Source of the DNA: a virus
Strand: one strand, 5' to 3'
Virus record (IMG/VR): IMGVR_UViG_3300042934_000625
Coordinates: 1 to 25,196 of that record
DNA: 25,196 nt
Part shown: positions 14,543-21,782 of the stretch, in pieces
How positions within the stretch are numbered: the stretch's first letter is position 1
Layout: every line of letters begins with the position of its first letter
Program-made: the position numbers and the translations under genes
The notes under the pieces: generated by a model
Seen by the model: the letters and a program-made list of their open reading frames with translations, nothing else
Databases searched by the model: none
Told to the model about the DNA's origin: nothing

Positions 14543-15387
14543 TCGTCCGCTCCCTTCGCTCGAATGAGCATGTCGCACCGGCAGCCGGGGAATCGCAGGG
14601 GGCGATCGTCGCCGCTCGGGAAAGGGTCATCCAGGGGAATCCAACCGGCGTCGGCATTTTCCCTGCAACCATCGGTGACCTTCTCGTCACCGCTGTCCGA
14701 CCAGGCCTTCTCCATGTCGATGCCGGCGTCGGCCAGCTCGCGGCCGGCCGCCATCTGCCCGGCCGTGTAGGCGTCTCCAATCTCCGTGATGGCAATCAGG
14801 TGCGCCCGGCTGTCGATGTGATCCTGAGGCTTGCCGACCGCGAATTCCTCGTAACGGTCGGTGATGGCCTGGGCCACCTTCTCGTAGCTCCAGCCCTCCT
14901 TGACCCCCTGGGTGATCACGGTCCGGAGATAGTCCCTGGTGGTGTCGTTGATGCCGGTCACGCGCTCCGCGGCCCGCCCCTCGAGGAAGGCCTCGGCGCG
15001 TGGGTTCTTGAGGTCGAAGCCGATGCCGGCACCAGCCTCGGCGATCACCGTCTTGGCGCCGCGCAGGACCGCGCGGGTGGTCTCCGAGTCGATCGGGCCG
15101 GTGAACAGCTCGATCTCGTCGTCGGCCGCCTCGTCGAACAGCCCCTCCCAATCCTCGTTGCGGACGGCTTCAGTCAGCCGGCGCGCCTCTTCGGTTTCGG
15201 TTGGGAACTTGTCTTCGAGCGCCTTGAATTTGGCGAGGAAGGCCTTGCCCTGGGCGCGGAACGCCTTGGACATGGCCTTCTGTAGCCGCTTCTCCAGCCG
15301 CCCACGCTCCTTTTGGGTGCGCGTCTTGGCGATCGCCTCCATCAGCTGCCGGCATGCCGCCAGCACGGCAGCGGGGTCACGCAGCAT
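14539..15387 (-). CDS. MuF / SPP1 gp7-type minor head protein
   Basis: This 282-residue protein has a basic helical N terminus (KTRTQKERGRLEKRLQKAMS). The MuF-type central part follows (about 100-215): TRDYLRTVITQGVKEGWSYE and AHLIAITEIGDAYTAGQMAA. The end contains CRENADAGWIPLDDPFPSGD and FPGCRCDML. The R--IA-TE-----G helix and the closing C...(FP)GCRC segment are hallmarks of this family. These proteins sit inside the head near the portal and may be ejected with DNA. The gene overlaps the portal stop by 11 bases and its own stop overlaps the protease start. No toxin domain is fused at the C terminus, which occurs in some MuF proteins. Confidence 0.88.
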   Translation of the reverse strand: MLRDPAAVLAACRQLMEAIAKTRTQKERGRLEKRLQKAMSKAFRAQGKAFLAKFKALEDKFPTETEEARRLTEAVRNEDWEGLFDEAADDEIELFTGPIDSETTRAVLRGAKTVIAEAGAGIGFDLKNPRAEAFLEGRAAERVTGINDTTRDYLRTVITQGVKEGWSYEKVAQAITDRYEEFAVGKPQDHIDSRAHLIAITEIGDAYTAGQMAAGRELADAGIDMEKAWSDSGDEKVTDGCRENADAGWIPLDDPFPSGDDRPLRFPGCRCDMLIRAKGADE

Positions 15388-17065
15388 CGGACGCCCCCCG
15401 GGTCGCCTCTGCCAACTTCACCACCGCCGCCTCGAGCTTGCCGAGGGCGATCGTTTCTCGGGCGGTGAGTGCGTCGTCGTCCTCGTCTTCGCCCTCCGGA
15501 TCGCCCTTCATCGCCGCCTGGCCCATCTTCATGAGCTTGGCGGCCTTCTCGGCACGCACCTCTTCCCAGTTCTCCGGGAAGAGGTCGCCAATCAGCTGGT
15601 CGACCTCATCCTCGCCGAGGGCCACGAGCAACATGCGCGTCATGGTCTTCAGGTCGAGGCCGGCCGGCGACTGGCCGTTGAGCGTGCCCGCTGCGATGAT
15701 GGCGTCGACCTTCGCCTTCAGGTCCTTTTCGAGCAGGTCGGGGAAGTCCACGTCGACGTGGGTGTCGAGCTTGCCGAAGTCGACGTCCTCTTCGTTCCAG
15801 TCGTTGCGGAACACCGCGGCCCGCCCGGCGAGCACGCCGCCCGGGGCCCGAGCGGAGCATTCGAGGACAAAGTAAAGGATCTCCGATAGGACGTTCTGCC
15901 AGAGCCGCTGGCGCCCCTTGAACTTGAGCTCCATCGGCCGTTCCATGCTCGTGGCGGTCGCCAGGTTGCCGGTGGAAGGGTCGCCGAAGTAGTGCTCGTA
16001 AATGCCGAGCCCCGCACAGACCATCAGGAGCAGCCGACGGCCGTCCTCGGCCGAGGTGGTAGCGCCGGCCGTGCGGATCGGGCTGATGCTCTGCCCCTCG
16101 CCGGCCACGAACGCCGCGCCGGCCGCCGGGGCTGGTGCCGTCTCCGTGGCCCTGGTGCCCGCCTGGAGCTTGTTGGATGTAGCCGCCACGGCGCCCTTGC
16201 CGCCCTTGGTTTTGACCTCCCAGGCGAATCGCGCGTAGCTCTTCACGATGGTCGCCCAGTTCTCCAAGAACTCCTTGTAGGCCTTCGCCCAGTCGAGCGC
16301 AGCGTAGACCTCGCTGACGCCGAACTTCATGTCGGGCAGCTTGTTCACGGCGACGTGGTAGACGGGCGTTTCGTACTCGACCCGCGCGCCGGCGATCGTG
16401 CGCGGGTGGCCGCCGGCCGGGCGATGCCGCCAGTCGGGGTAGTAGATGGTTTCCTGCTTGGTGCCGTACGTCCCGCGCGCGGGGTCAAACCAGCGCTTGG
16501 TGCGGGTCCGCTTGTAGTACCAGACTTCCTTCGCGTCGTCCGGATTCGTGATGGTGTCTTCAACCTCGGCGAACGGGATCGAGCGCACGCGCACGGCGCC
16601 AGTGTTCCGGTTGATGAAGAAGACGAAGAACAGGTTGGCGTCAATCTGAAGGGCGTCTTCCTGCTGGCCCATGGCCTCGAGGCTGGTCAACTCCGACTGG
16701 TTCTTCGGGTCATCCAGAAACGCCTGTATGACCGTGTTGACGTCCTTGTCCCGCCCCTGGGTGTTAACGCCCAGGCCAAAGACGTAAGACGTCTGAATGA
16801 ACACGCCGCGCTTGATGAGCGGGTTGTGCAGCCAGAACAAGCGCGCGCGCCGGGTGATCTTGCGCAAGGCCTCTCGGCTGAAGTCGTTGTCGCTGTCGCC
16901 GCCCAGGCGCTGCCAGCCGTCGTCCTCCATGTGGAGTTCCAGCTCGGCCAGGCGCTCCTGCAGCAAGTCGATCGTATCGTCCCGCTGGGTGAGCGCCTCA
17001 CGCGTGATGACGCCTTCCGGCGAGACCTCCGGGCCGCGCCCGAAGAGCTTGTCGATGATGCGCAT
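15377..17065 (-). CDS. Portal protein
   Basis: This 562-residue protein starts MRIIDKLFGRGPEVSPEGVI, with GGGAGG upstream. It contains RRARLFWLHNPLIKRGVFIQ, YVFGLGVNTQG, DANLFFVFFINRNTGAVRVR, NKLPDMKFGVSEVYAALDWA and ICAGLGIY-like MVCAGLGIYEHYFGDPSTGN, then a long acidic C-terminal region (GDPEGEDEDDDAL). These are standard portal features: the wing and stem parts, the conserved G-S and Y--D-WAKAYKEF helix, and GNLATATSMERP near the crown. Twelve copies form the packaging vertex. I reject the much longer frame, whose first 159 residues are a shadow of the terminase gene. The variable Ala-rich stretch around residue 300 (APAPAAGAAFVAGEGQ) is an ordinary loop. Confidence 0.92.
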   Translation of the reverse strand: MRIIDKLFGRGPEVSPEGVITREALTQRDDTIDLLQERLAELELHMEDDGWQRLGGDSDNDFSREALRKITRRARLFWLHNPLIKRGVFIQTSYVFGLGVNTQGRDKDVNTVIQAFLDDPKNQSELTSLEAMGQQEDALQIDANLFFVFFINRNTGAVRVRSIPFAEVEDTITNPDDAKEVWYYKRTRTKRWFDPARGTYGTKQETIYYPDWRHRPAGGHPRTIAGARVEYETPVYHVAVNKLPDMKFGVSEVYAALDWAKAYKEFLENWATIVKSYARFAWEVKTKGGKGAVAATSNKLQAGTRATETAPAPAAGAAFVAGEGQSISPIRTAGATTSAEDGRRLLLMVCAGLGIYEHYFGDPSTGNLATATSMERPMELKFKGRQRLWQNVLSEILYFVLECSARAPGGVLAGRAAVFRNDWNEEDVDFGKLDTHVDVDFPDLLEKDLKAKVDAIIAAGTLNGQSPAGLDLKTMTRMLLVALGEDEVDQLIGDLFPENWEEVRAEKAAKLMKMGQAAMKGDPEGEDEDDDALTARETIALGKLEAAVVKLAEATRGASDAA

Positions 17066-17076
17066 GGCGCCCTCCC

Positions 17077-18429
17077 TCAGTAGTCTGGCCCGATCGCCAC
17101 CGGGTCGTAGTACTCCACAACTTCGTCGGCAAGCGCCTCCAGTTCGAGCATCAGCTCGGTGAGCAGCCAGACCAGGGCGTCGAGGCGGTCGGGCGACTTC
17201 TCCCCCGTGGTGGGGTCCCAGTTGCACATCTGGTCCTCGAGGAGGGCCAACGAACCGAGGTGGTGGACCTTGCATTGCTCGTACAGGGCCGCGATCGGCT
17301 CGGCTCGGGTCTGTTTGCCGCGGCTCGCGTGGACGGCCTTGTACGGGATGTGCTTCCCAACGGTGCGGAGGTTCACTTCGACCAGGTCGCCGCCGTTGTT
17401 GACCTCGGCGATCACCCTGTCCGCTTCCTGCGCTTCGTAGGTATTCACCACCAGCTCGGCCCACTCGGCGGGCGTGTACTGGCCCGAAACGTCGTCGATG
17501 ATGAAGCCGTGAAGCTCGGGGTACCCCTTGCACGAGCACCAACCGATGCCGCCGGCCACGATCCCCGTTTCGTCCGAGGTCGCCTTCGAGGAGACCGCCG
17601 GGTCGACAGCCACCGCCTTTCGGATGAGAGGCGGCAGCACCTTGACCATCAGGGCTTCAATTTGCGCGCGCTTCCAGAGCGCGCCGGGGTTGTCGTCGAG
17701 GATCTCGGCGTGCAGCTCCTGGCGGCCCAGGCGGGTGCCCTCGTACTTCTTCCTCACGGCCTTGATGAACGGAGCCGCGAGGTTTTCCTCATTCTCGTAA
17801 GTCGTGCCGGTGGTGATCGCCGTCGTCGGGTCCTTGACCAAGTCGCGCACCAGCTTGACGGGCTTGGGCGTGGTCGTGACGACGCACCGGGGATCGTCGC
17901 CCAGGCGCAAGCCGAAGATCAGCATGTCCCAGGCCATCGGGTAGCGCCAGGCGCACAGCTCATCGCACCAGGCGGCGTCGTGCTGGGGGCCGCGAAGGCG
18001 CTCCGGCTCGTCGGCCGAGTAGGCCGTGGCGATCGCCCCGTTCGGCCAGGTCAGGCGCCGCTTAGACGGCTCATACACCGGGCGGTTCCACGGCGGGCAC
18101 ACGGCCAGGATGCCGCTCTCACCCTCAATCATGACGTCGCGCACGTCGGCGGCGGTCGGGCCGACGAGCGCGATGCGCTTGGCCTTCCCGCTCTCGACCA
18201 TGTCGCGGACCCACTCGGCGCCCGTGCGGGACTTGCCGAAGCCTCGGCCGGCCAGCACGAGCCAGACGGCCCACGCGGCGGTGGGCGGCAGCTGCTTGGG
18301 CCGAGCCCAAAGGCCCTTCCAATCGTAGAGAAGGGCCTCGGCCTCGTCGTCCGAGACGTCAGCCAGTGCCGCCAGAATCTGGTCGCGGCTTAAGCCTCGA
18401 CAGGCGCTCAGCAAGTCGCTGTTTGGCAT
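17077..18429 (-). CDS. terL: Terminase large subunit
   Basis: This 450-residue protein carries the packaging ATPase and nuclease. Walker A is GRGFGKS (residues 61-67). Walker B ends in AAWCDELCAW with Asp156-Glu157. The coupling motif is TTTPKP (185-190). The RNase H-like nuclease has Asp276 (AVAVDPAVSS), Glu342 (VIAEVNNGGD) and Asp414/Asp417 (PDRLDALVWLL). It cuts concatemeric DNA and drives it through the portal. GAGGTG lies just before the ATG. Its first 71 bases overlap the small terminase gene in another frame, a longer overlap than for other pairs here. The closest type I recognise is the gp36-like/Terminase_6 group of siphoviruses. Whether it uses cos or headful packaging cannot be read from the sequence. 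Confidence 0.95.
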   Translation of the reverse strand: MPNSDLLSACRGLSRDQILAALADVSDDEAEALLYDWKGLWARPKQLPPTAAWAVWLVLAGRGFGKSRTGAEWVRDMVESGKAKRIALVGPTAADVRDVMIEGESGILAVCPPWNRPVYEPSKRRLTWPNGAIATAYSADEPERLRGPQHDAAWCDELCAWRYPMAWDMLIFGLRLGDDPRCVVTTTPKPVKLVRDLVKDPTTAITTGTTYENEENLAAPFIKAVRKKYEGTRLGRQELHAEILDDNPGALWKRAQIEALMVKVLPPLIRKAVAVDPAVSSKATSDETGIVAGGIGWCSCKGYPELHGFIIDDVSGQYTPAEWAELVVNTYEAQEADRVIAEVNNGGDLVEVNLRTVGKHIPYKAVHASRGKQTRAEPIAALYEQCKVHHLGSLALLEDQMCNWDPTTGEKSPDRLDALVWLLTELMLELEALADEVVEYYDPVAIGPDY

Positions 18430-18928
18430 CGTTCACCTCGACCTGCATGGGCCCGCCGTTGGGACCGGAGACCTCCTGCTTCTCGGGAGCGTTCCATCCG
18501 AACATCTTGGTCAGCTGGCTGATGGCGCCCAGCTTGTCGTGCAGCTTGATGCGCTTTGACCCACCCGTCTCGGTTACTGTCTCCGAGACCTCGGCGACCA
18601 CGCGGCCGTCCACCTCTTCGGCCTCGCAGTCCTTGAGGCGCACGCCATGTGGGCCCCAGTCCACGAAGTCGGTCATGTCGGCGAGGGCGATCCGCTTCAG
18701 CTCAACAGCAACCATCACGGCGGAGAGCCCGGCCCGCTCGGCGACGTCGGCCTGCGCCTTCTTAATCGCCGCTTTGACGCGCGGGTCCTGCAGTAGCTTG
18801 TAGGCCATCTGCTTGGCCGTCTTGGGGCTGTATCCCGCCCGGATGGCCGCCGCCGTCCCATTGCAGTCGATCGGGTATTCCCAGGCGAAACGCTGCGCCA
18901 TCGGCGCAAGAGTCTTCTCTTTCGCCAT
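18359..18928 (-). CDS. terS: Terminase small subunit (Terminase_2 type)
   Basis: This 189-residue protein begins MAKEKTLAPMAQRFAWEYPI. It has a helix-turn-helix-like segment, DCNGTAAAIRAGYSPKTAKQ, followed by MAYKLLQDPRVKAAIKKAQA, the hallmark of the Terminase_2 family (N-terminal DNA-binding helices, A-Y-LL--P-V--AI). The middle (LKRIALADMTDFVDWGPHGV) and the short helix near KLGAISQLTKMFG are also standard. It binds the packaging initiation site and recruits the large subunit. GGAGG precedes the ATG at 18928. An upstream ATG at 18992 in another frame with a good ribosome site and a TTG-started longer form are less likely. The 71-base overlap with the large subunit suggests coupled translation. 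Confidence 0.9.
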   Translation of the reverse strand: MAKEKTLAPMAQRFAWEYPIDCNGTAAAIRAGYSPKTAKQMAYKLLQDPRVKAAIKKAQADVAERAGLSAVMVAVELKRIALADMTDFVDWGPHGVRLKDCEAEEVDGRVVAEVSETVTETGGSKRIKLHDKLGAISQLTKMFGWNAPEKQEVSGPNGGPMQVEVNDAKQRLAERLSRLKPRPDSGGTG

Positions 18929-19172
18929 GCCGCACCTCCGTCCCCGCCGTTTTCGCACGGCGGCAGCGCCTGGCTTTACCAGGGGCGTACATAAGCTCAC
19001 CCCCAATCAGTCAGGGTTGCCTTTAAAAGTTGCTCGGCAGCCGGTGCCGTGCCGGCTTGTCCACCTGGTTCTGAGGAGACGTCTCCTTTCGAGAGATAGT
19101 CACCCAGGCAGCTTCTCACGGGCGCCCCATTAAAGCCCCGGCCCCTACTGGGGAACCGAACGAATCACACAG
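18929..19172 (-). promoter_or_regulatory. Intergenic region before the terminase genes, rich in dyads
   Basis: These 244 bases hold no convincing gene. They contain several dyads: a perfect 14-bp palindrome AGGAGACGTCTCCT (19074-19087), CCTGG-CTTTA-CCAGG (18969-18983), GCCGG...CCGGC (about 19040-19056) and CCCC-TACT-GGGG (19142-19153). Upstream of the small terminase is the usual location for the packaging recognition site and for the late promoter. I see no clear -10/-35 pair on the minus strand, in keeping with a promoter that needs a phage activator. Which dyad is bound by terminase or activator is not decided by the sequence. Confidence 0.5.
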
Positions 19173-19325
19173 TTACAGGAGCCGGCCCTTGTAGGCCGCC
19201 TGGGCCAGCTCGGCCTCGAGCTCCGGCGCGGCCACCAGTCGGCGGGCGATCGCCTTCGCCTCCGGGTCGCGCTTAGGCTTGCGCCGCTCGGCCGTCGGCT
19301 CAGCGGGCAAGGGCTCGGCTCTCAT
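19173..19325 (-). CDS. Small basic 50-residue protein
   Basis: The product starts MRAEPLPAEPTAERRKPKRD and ends LEAELAQAAYKGRLL. It has a Pro/Arg/Lys-rich head and one helix. The ATG overlaps the end of the upstream gene by 26 bases; the only Shine-Dalgarno-like sequence is AGGT, so expression would rely on coupling. A GCGATCGC copy lies inside it. I do not recognise a family. The codon use (GCC, GAG, CTC) is like that of neighbours, which speaks for a real gene, but its shortness and weak start keep confidence moderate. Confidence 0.5.
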   Translation of the reverse strand: MRAEPLPAEPTAERRKPKRDPEAKAIARRLVAAPELEAELAQAAYKGRLL

Positions 19326-19857
19326 ATTCGACCTGGACCGCGACGGGCACCTGATCGATGGGCACCCAGCGCACCTTGTGCCAGCCGTCGGTAAGGGTGA
19401 AATCCCAGAGCGGGAACTCGGTGGCGCCGGCTTCCTTCCAAGCCTTCACGGCTTCCCGGTCGGGCACGGCGCGGCGGATGGCCGCCCAGCTGCCTTCGAG
19501 GATGAAGCTGCGCCCGTCGTCCAGGAGCACGCTCACCCGCGCGGCGTTGCCGCCCCACTCGTGAGCCTCGACCAGGTGGGTACGCATCGCGGCCCGGTCG
19601 TTGCCGGCGTTGCCGTGGGCGGCGTCGTCCGGCACGTAGGCTCGGAACTCGTCGGCCTCGAAGGTCTCGACGGAGTCGCGAACGAAGACGGGCTCGGCGC
19701 TAACGTGGACGGTGGCTGCGGCGCGATCGCCAAAGGTCAGCGGGTGAAACTCGCGGGGCGCCGCCACGGGGGCGACGACCAGGGCGAGGGATGCCTTGCG
19801 GCTTTCGGCTCGGGTCTTGGCGGCCGAGGCGCCGCGGGATGGTTTCGGAAGTGCCAT
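19300..19857 (-). CDS. Hypothetical protein between the regulator and the terminase
   Basis: This 185-residue protein has a basic Ala/Ser-rich N terminus (ALPKPSRGASAAKTRAESRK), a disordered-looking stretch, and a C-terminal domain with RVSVLLDDGRSFILEGSWAA, REAVKAWKEAGA and WDFTLTDGWHKVRWVPIDQV. The end suggests a small alpha/beta or beta domain, but I cannot name it. GAAAGGGG precedes the ATG. The gene follows a rho-independent terminator (19886-19915), so it is likely either attenuated or transcribed from a promoter I cannot identify. A DNA-binding or head-packaging accessory role is possible from position alone. Confidence 0.7.
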   Translation of the reverse strand: MALPKPSRGASAAKTRAESRKASLALVVAPVAAPREFHPLTFGDRAAATVHVSAEPVFVRDSVETFEADEFRAYVPDDAAHGNAGNDRAAMRTHLVEAHEWGGNAARVSVLLDDGRSFILEGSWAAIRRAVPDREAVKAWKEAGATEFPLWDFTLTDGWHKVRWVPIDQVPVAVQVEYESRALAR

Positions 19858-19885
19858 GGCGCGCCCCTTTCAGCCAAACTGAACA

Positions 19886-19915
19886 GCAAAAGACCCGCCG
19901 CTTTCAAGCGACGGG
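19886..19915 (-). terminator. Rho-independent terminator after the late regulator
   Basis: The minus-strand RNA forms a 9-bp stem CCCGUCGCU / AGCGGCGGG with a UGAA loop (19894-19915), followed by UCUUUUGC. It lies 73 bases downstream of the regulator stop (19989) and 28 bases before the ATG of the next gene. It would separate the early transcript from the late operon and is a likely point of antitermination or activation. Confidence 0.75.
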
Positions 19916-19988
19916 CACAAGGACCCCTTGGGGTAGGCCGTAATCGTAACCCCTTTTGTGCATATCGAACAAGGGTTCTAAATAATTC

Positions 19989-20312
19989 TTAACGGGCAGG
20001 CGTCAGAAGCCAGGCCAGGATGTTCGGCCTGGCCCGCTCGACGAGGTTGCGCACGGCCGTCGCGCTGATGTTCATCTGGCGGCCGGCGCGGGCATAGTTG
20101 TAGCCCTCGCGCTTGGCGATCGCCGAGGCGTTGCCCTTCTGCACGTAGAAGAGCACGCACTCGAGGGGCAGCGCCCAGAGCACCTGGCACATCGCCTCGG
20201 CCTGCTGGGGTTCGAGGGTGATGACGGCCTGGACGATCTCTTCGGGGGTGAACGTGCGGCCGCTGGCACGGGTCTTGCCGAATTCCTCGAGCAGCTCATA
20301 AAGTGCGGACAT
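19989..20312 (-). CDS. Small HTH / sigma-region-4-like regulator, likely late activator
   Basis: This 107-residue, mostly helical protein contains FTPEEIVQAVITLEPQQAEA, LECVLFYVQKGNASAIAKRE and GRQMNISATAVRNLVERARP. The last two form a helix-turn-helix at about residues 60-95 like sigma factor region 4. Proteins of this size and fold located just before the small terminase gene are often late-gene activators of the ArpU/RinA type; I infer that role. I use the ATG at 20312 with GAGG upstream rather than the longer frame, which runs into the divergent promoter. The gene is divergent from the plus-strand moron at 20381, and they share the 68-base spacer. A terminator follows. Confidence 0.7.
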   Translation of the reverse strand: MSALYELLEEFGKTRASGRTFTPEEIVQAVITLEPQQAEAMCQVLWALPLECVLFYVQKGNASAIAKREGYNYARAGRQMNISATAVRNLVERARPNILAWLLTPAR

Positions 20313-20380
20313 GGGCGAAACCTCGCTATCGTTGGATTCTTGGTAGAATGGCTGCCCGTACGGCAACACTAGGAGGGCGG
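20313..20380 (+). promoter_or_regulatory. Divergent spacer with an extended -10 promoter for the moron
   Basis: On the plus strand TGGTAGAAT (20341-20349) matches an extended -10 element (TGn plus TAGAAT for TATAAT). There is no good -35, as is usual for that class. AGGAGG (20371-20376) follows and then the ATG at 20381. A CCGTACGG palindrome (20356-20363) lies just downstream of the probable start point and could be an operator. The same spacer holds the upstream region of the minus-strand regulator, for which I see no clear promoter. Confidence 0.55.
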
Positions 20381-20884
20381 ATGGCACTCGACGAATTTTT
20401 CAAGTACGCCGCGGCAGTCGGCTTTGGCACCATCTTTGGCGCAGTGATCAATCAGTTCGTTGCGATCTGGCTCGCTGAGCGGGGACGACACTTCGCCGAG
20501 AAGAAGGACGCCTACATGCGCTTCCTCGATGCCTATCAGGAACTTGAAGCCGAGAGACTGGGGACAGGCAGTAGTCCTGAGGCGGCCGCGCAGTATCGGA
20601 AATTGCTAAATGCCATCGATCGCTTAGTTCTCGTCGGGACGCCCGAAGCGGTTTACGCGGCGATAGAACTCCGAGAGGCTATCCTCAGGCTTGAAGCGGC
20701 CGTAATTCACGCCGAGCGTCGGTTGTGCATGGAATCGATGGGCGTTGCCTATAACCGGGCCCGCGACGAATTCCGCCGCGATCTAGGGGTCGACAAGCGG
20801 CTGGTAAGCCAGACGGCTCGCGACCGCCGTGGCGGGATTCTGCGTTTGCTCCGCCAACCCAGCAACAAGGGGAATCAGGTCTAA
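20381..20884 (+). CDS. Membrane-anchored coiled-coil protein, probable moron
   Basis: This 167-residue protein is encoded opposite to its surroundings. Residues ~8-31 form one hydrophobic segment (YAAAVGFGTIFGAVINQFVA), followed by a charged, helical cytoplasmic part with RHFAEKKDAYMRFLDAYQEL and an LRLEAAVIHAERR helix. The tail is basic. The start at 20381 has AGGAGG five bases upstream; the longer frame start is rejected. Base use is slightly less GC-rich than that of its neighbours (TTAGTTCTCG, AATTGCTAAA), a sign of later acquisition. I recall a loose resemblance to hypothetical proteins of genomic islands with one N-terminal membrane helix. Such morons often alter the lysogen or exclude other phages; here that is inference. 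Its last 102 bases overlap the RecU gene on the other strand. Confidence 0.75.
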   Translation: MALDEFFKYAAAVGFGTIFGAVINQFVAIWLAERGRHFAEKKDAYMRFLDAYQELEAERLGTGSSPEAAAQYRKLLNAIDRLVLVGTPEAVYAAIELREAILRLEAAVIHAERRLCMESMGVAYNRARDEFRRDLGVDKRLVSQTARDRRGGILRLLRQPSNKGNQV

Positions 20885-21388
20885 CCCGCCGCGGTCTTTC
20901 ACCACCGCCGCGCAGGTCTGCTTGAACACCTCGAGGGGAATCGACGGCGCCGACTTGCCGCCCAGGTAGCGCGCGCGGTCGGCCTGCTCCCAGTACGGGG
21001 CCAGCACGGGCCAGGTGAGAGCGAAGTAGCGCGGCCCGTCCGGCAGCTCGGAGAACTCGACGAGCAGGAAGGCGATCGCCCCGCGCTCGTGCGCCTCGCG
21101 TAGCCGCCGCGCCTGGTGGGGCTTCACGGTGCGCTTGGGGTCGACGGGGAAGGACTTGCCCTTGGTGCTCTTGGCGTCGAAGGTGACACGCCGGCCGTAG
21201 TAATCGCCGGAGAAGTCGAGCCCGCCCTTCGCGACCAGGCGCCCGCGGGCCCGGCCCTGGCCGTCAACCTTCCCCGCGAACCGGGGGCTGTTTTGCTCGA
21301 GGTCGAGCCCTTCCTCGCGGTACGCCTTCTCCCGCTTTCTTACCAGCGCTTCGAGCGCCGCGCCGGTGCTTTTGGTCTTGGCCGCCAT
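20783..21388 (-). CDS. RecU-like Holliday junction resolvase
   Basis: This 201-residue protein has the RecU layout: an N-terminal helix (ALEALVRKREKAYREEG), then GLDFSGDYYGRRVTFDAKST, with Asp58 and the Asp71-Ala-Lys73 pair of the PD-(D/E)XK core. KRTVKPHQARRLREAHERGA and IAFLLVEFSE follow, then FALTWPVLAPYWEQADRARY and GKSAPSIPLEVF. These steps match RecU well; the enzyme cuts four-way DNA junctions made by recombination and may help resolve phage concatemers or repair forks. GGAGGA precedes the ATG. The C-terminal 33 residues are antiparallel to the moron's 3' end and less conserved in appearance. The N-terminal 42 codons overlap the end of the gene at 21264-21782. Confidence 0.8.
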   Translation of the reverse strand: MAAKTKSTGAALEALVRKREKAYREEGLDLEQNSPRFAGKVDGQGRARGRLVAKGGLDFSGDYYGRRVTFDAKSTKGKSFPVDPKRTVKPHQARRLREAHERGAIAFLLVEFSELPDGPRYFALTWPVLAPYWEQADRARYLGGKSAPSIPLEVFKQTCAAVVKDRGGLDLIPLVAGLAEQTQNPATAVASRLAYQPLVDP

Positions 21389-21782
21389 GCTCTTCTTCCT
21401 CCGTTGCCCACAGCGCCTCGACGGCGCCCTCGTACGTGTCCCCTGGTCGGGCCTTGTCCCAGAACCCCTCGGGCAGGCCCAGGTGCTTCGGGCCGGGCCA
21501 CCAGACCCGGCCGCAGTGGCTATAGACGTCGTGCAGCGGCCCGCTCGGCAGCGTCAGCTTCTTGCACGCCGGGCAGACGCACGCCGTGGTGCGCGGCAGG
21601 CGCCGGATGCTCGTGCCGGCCGTGACCAGCTCGAGCATGGCAGCCATCAGCTCGCCGCCCAGCTGCCGCCACTGCTCCTCGCTCAGGGCCTCCGGGTTCT
21701 TGGTGAGTGGTAGACCGGCACGCAGGGTGGCGATCGCCGCCGCCTGGTTCAGCCGCAGGAAGTCCTTGAACGCCTCGCTCAT
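21264..21782 (-). CDS. Hypothetical protein with a Cys/His zinc motif, overlapping recU
   Basis: This 172-residue protein has a helical N terminus (FKDFLRLNQAAAIATLRAGL), a helix near EEQWRQLGGELMAAMLELVT, and a CVCPACKK...HDVYSHC zinc-ribbon-like cluster at about residues 68-90. WWPGPKHLGLPEGFWDKARP follows, and the low-complexity Arg/Lys-rich end overlaps recU by 125 bases. The ATG overlaps the preceding stop by four bases (ATGA), and I see no independent ribosome site, so it is coupled. The overlapping tail is just the reading frame continuing until a stop; the functional part is probably the first ~130 residues. I do not recognise a family. Confidence 0.65.
   Translation of the reverse strand: MSEAFKDFLRLNQAAAIATLRAGLPLTKNPEALSEEQWRQLGGELMAAMLELVTAGTSIRRLPRTTACVCPACKKLTLPSGPLHDVYSHCGRVWWPGPKHLGLPEGFWDKARPGDTYEGAVEALWATEEEEHGGQDQKHRRGARSAGKKAGEGVPRGRARPRAKQPPVRGEG

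Noticed and set aside
18762-18992. 76-codon minus-strand frame with a good GGGGGTGAG site before terS
   Set aside because: Its body overlaps terS in another frame with shadow-like composition; at most a short leader peptide, which I cannot support.
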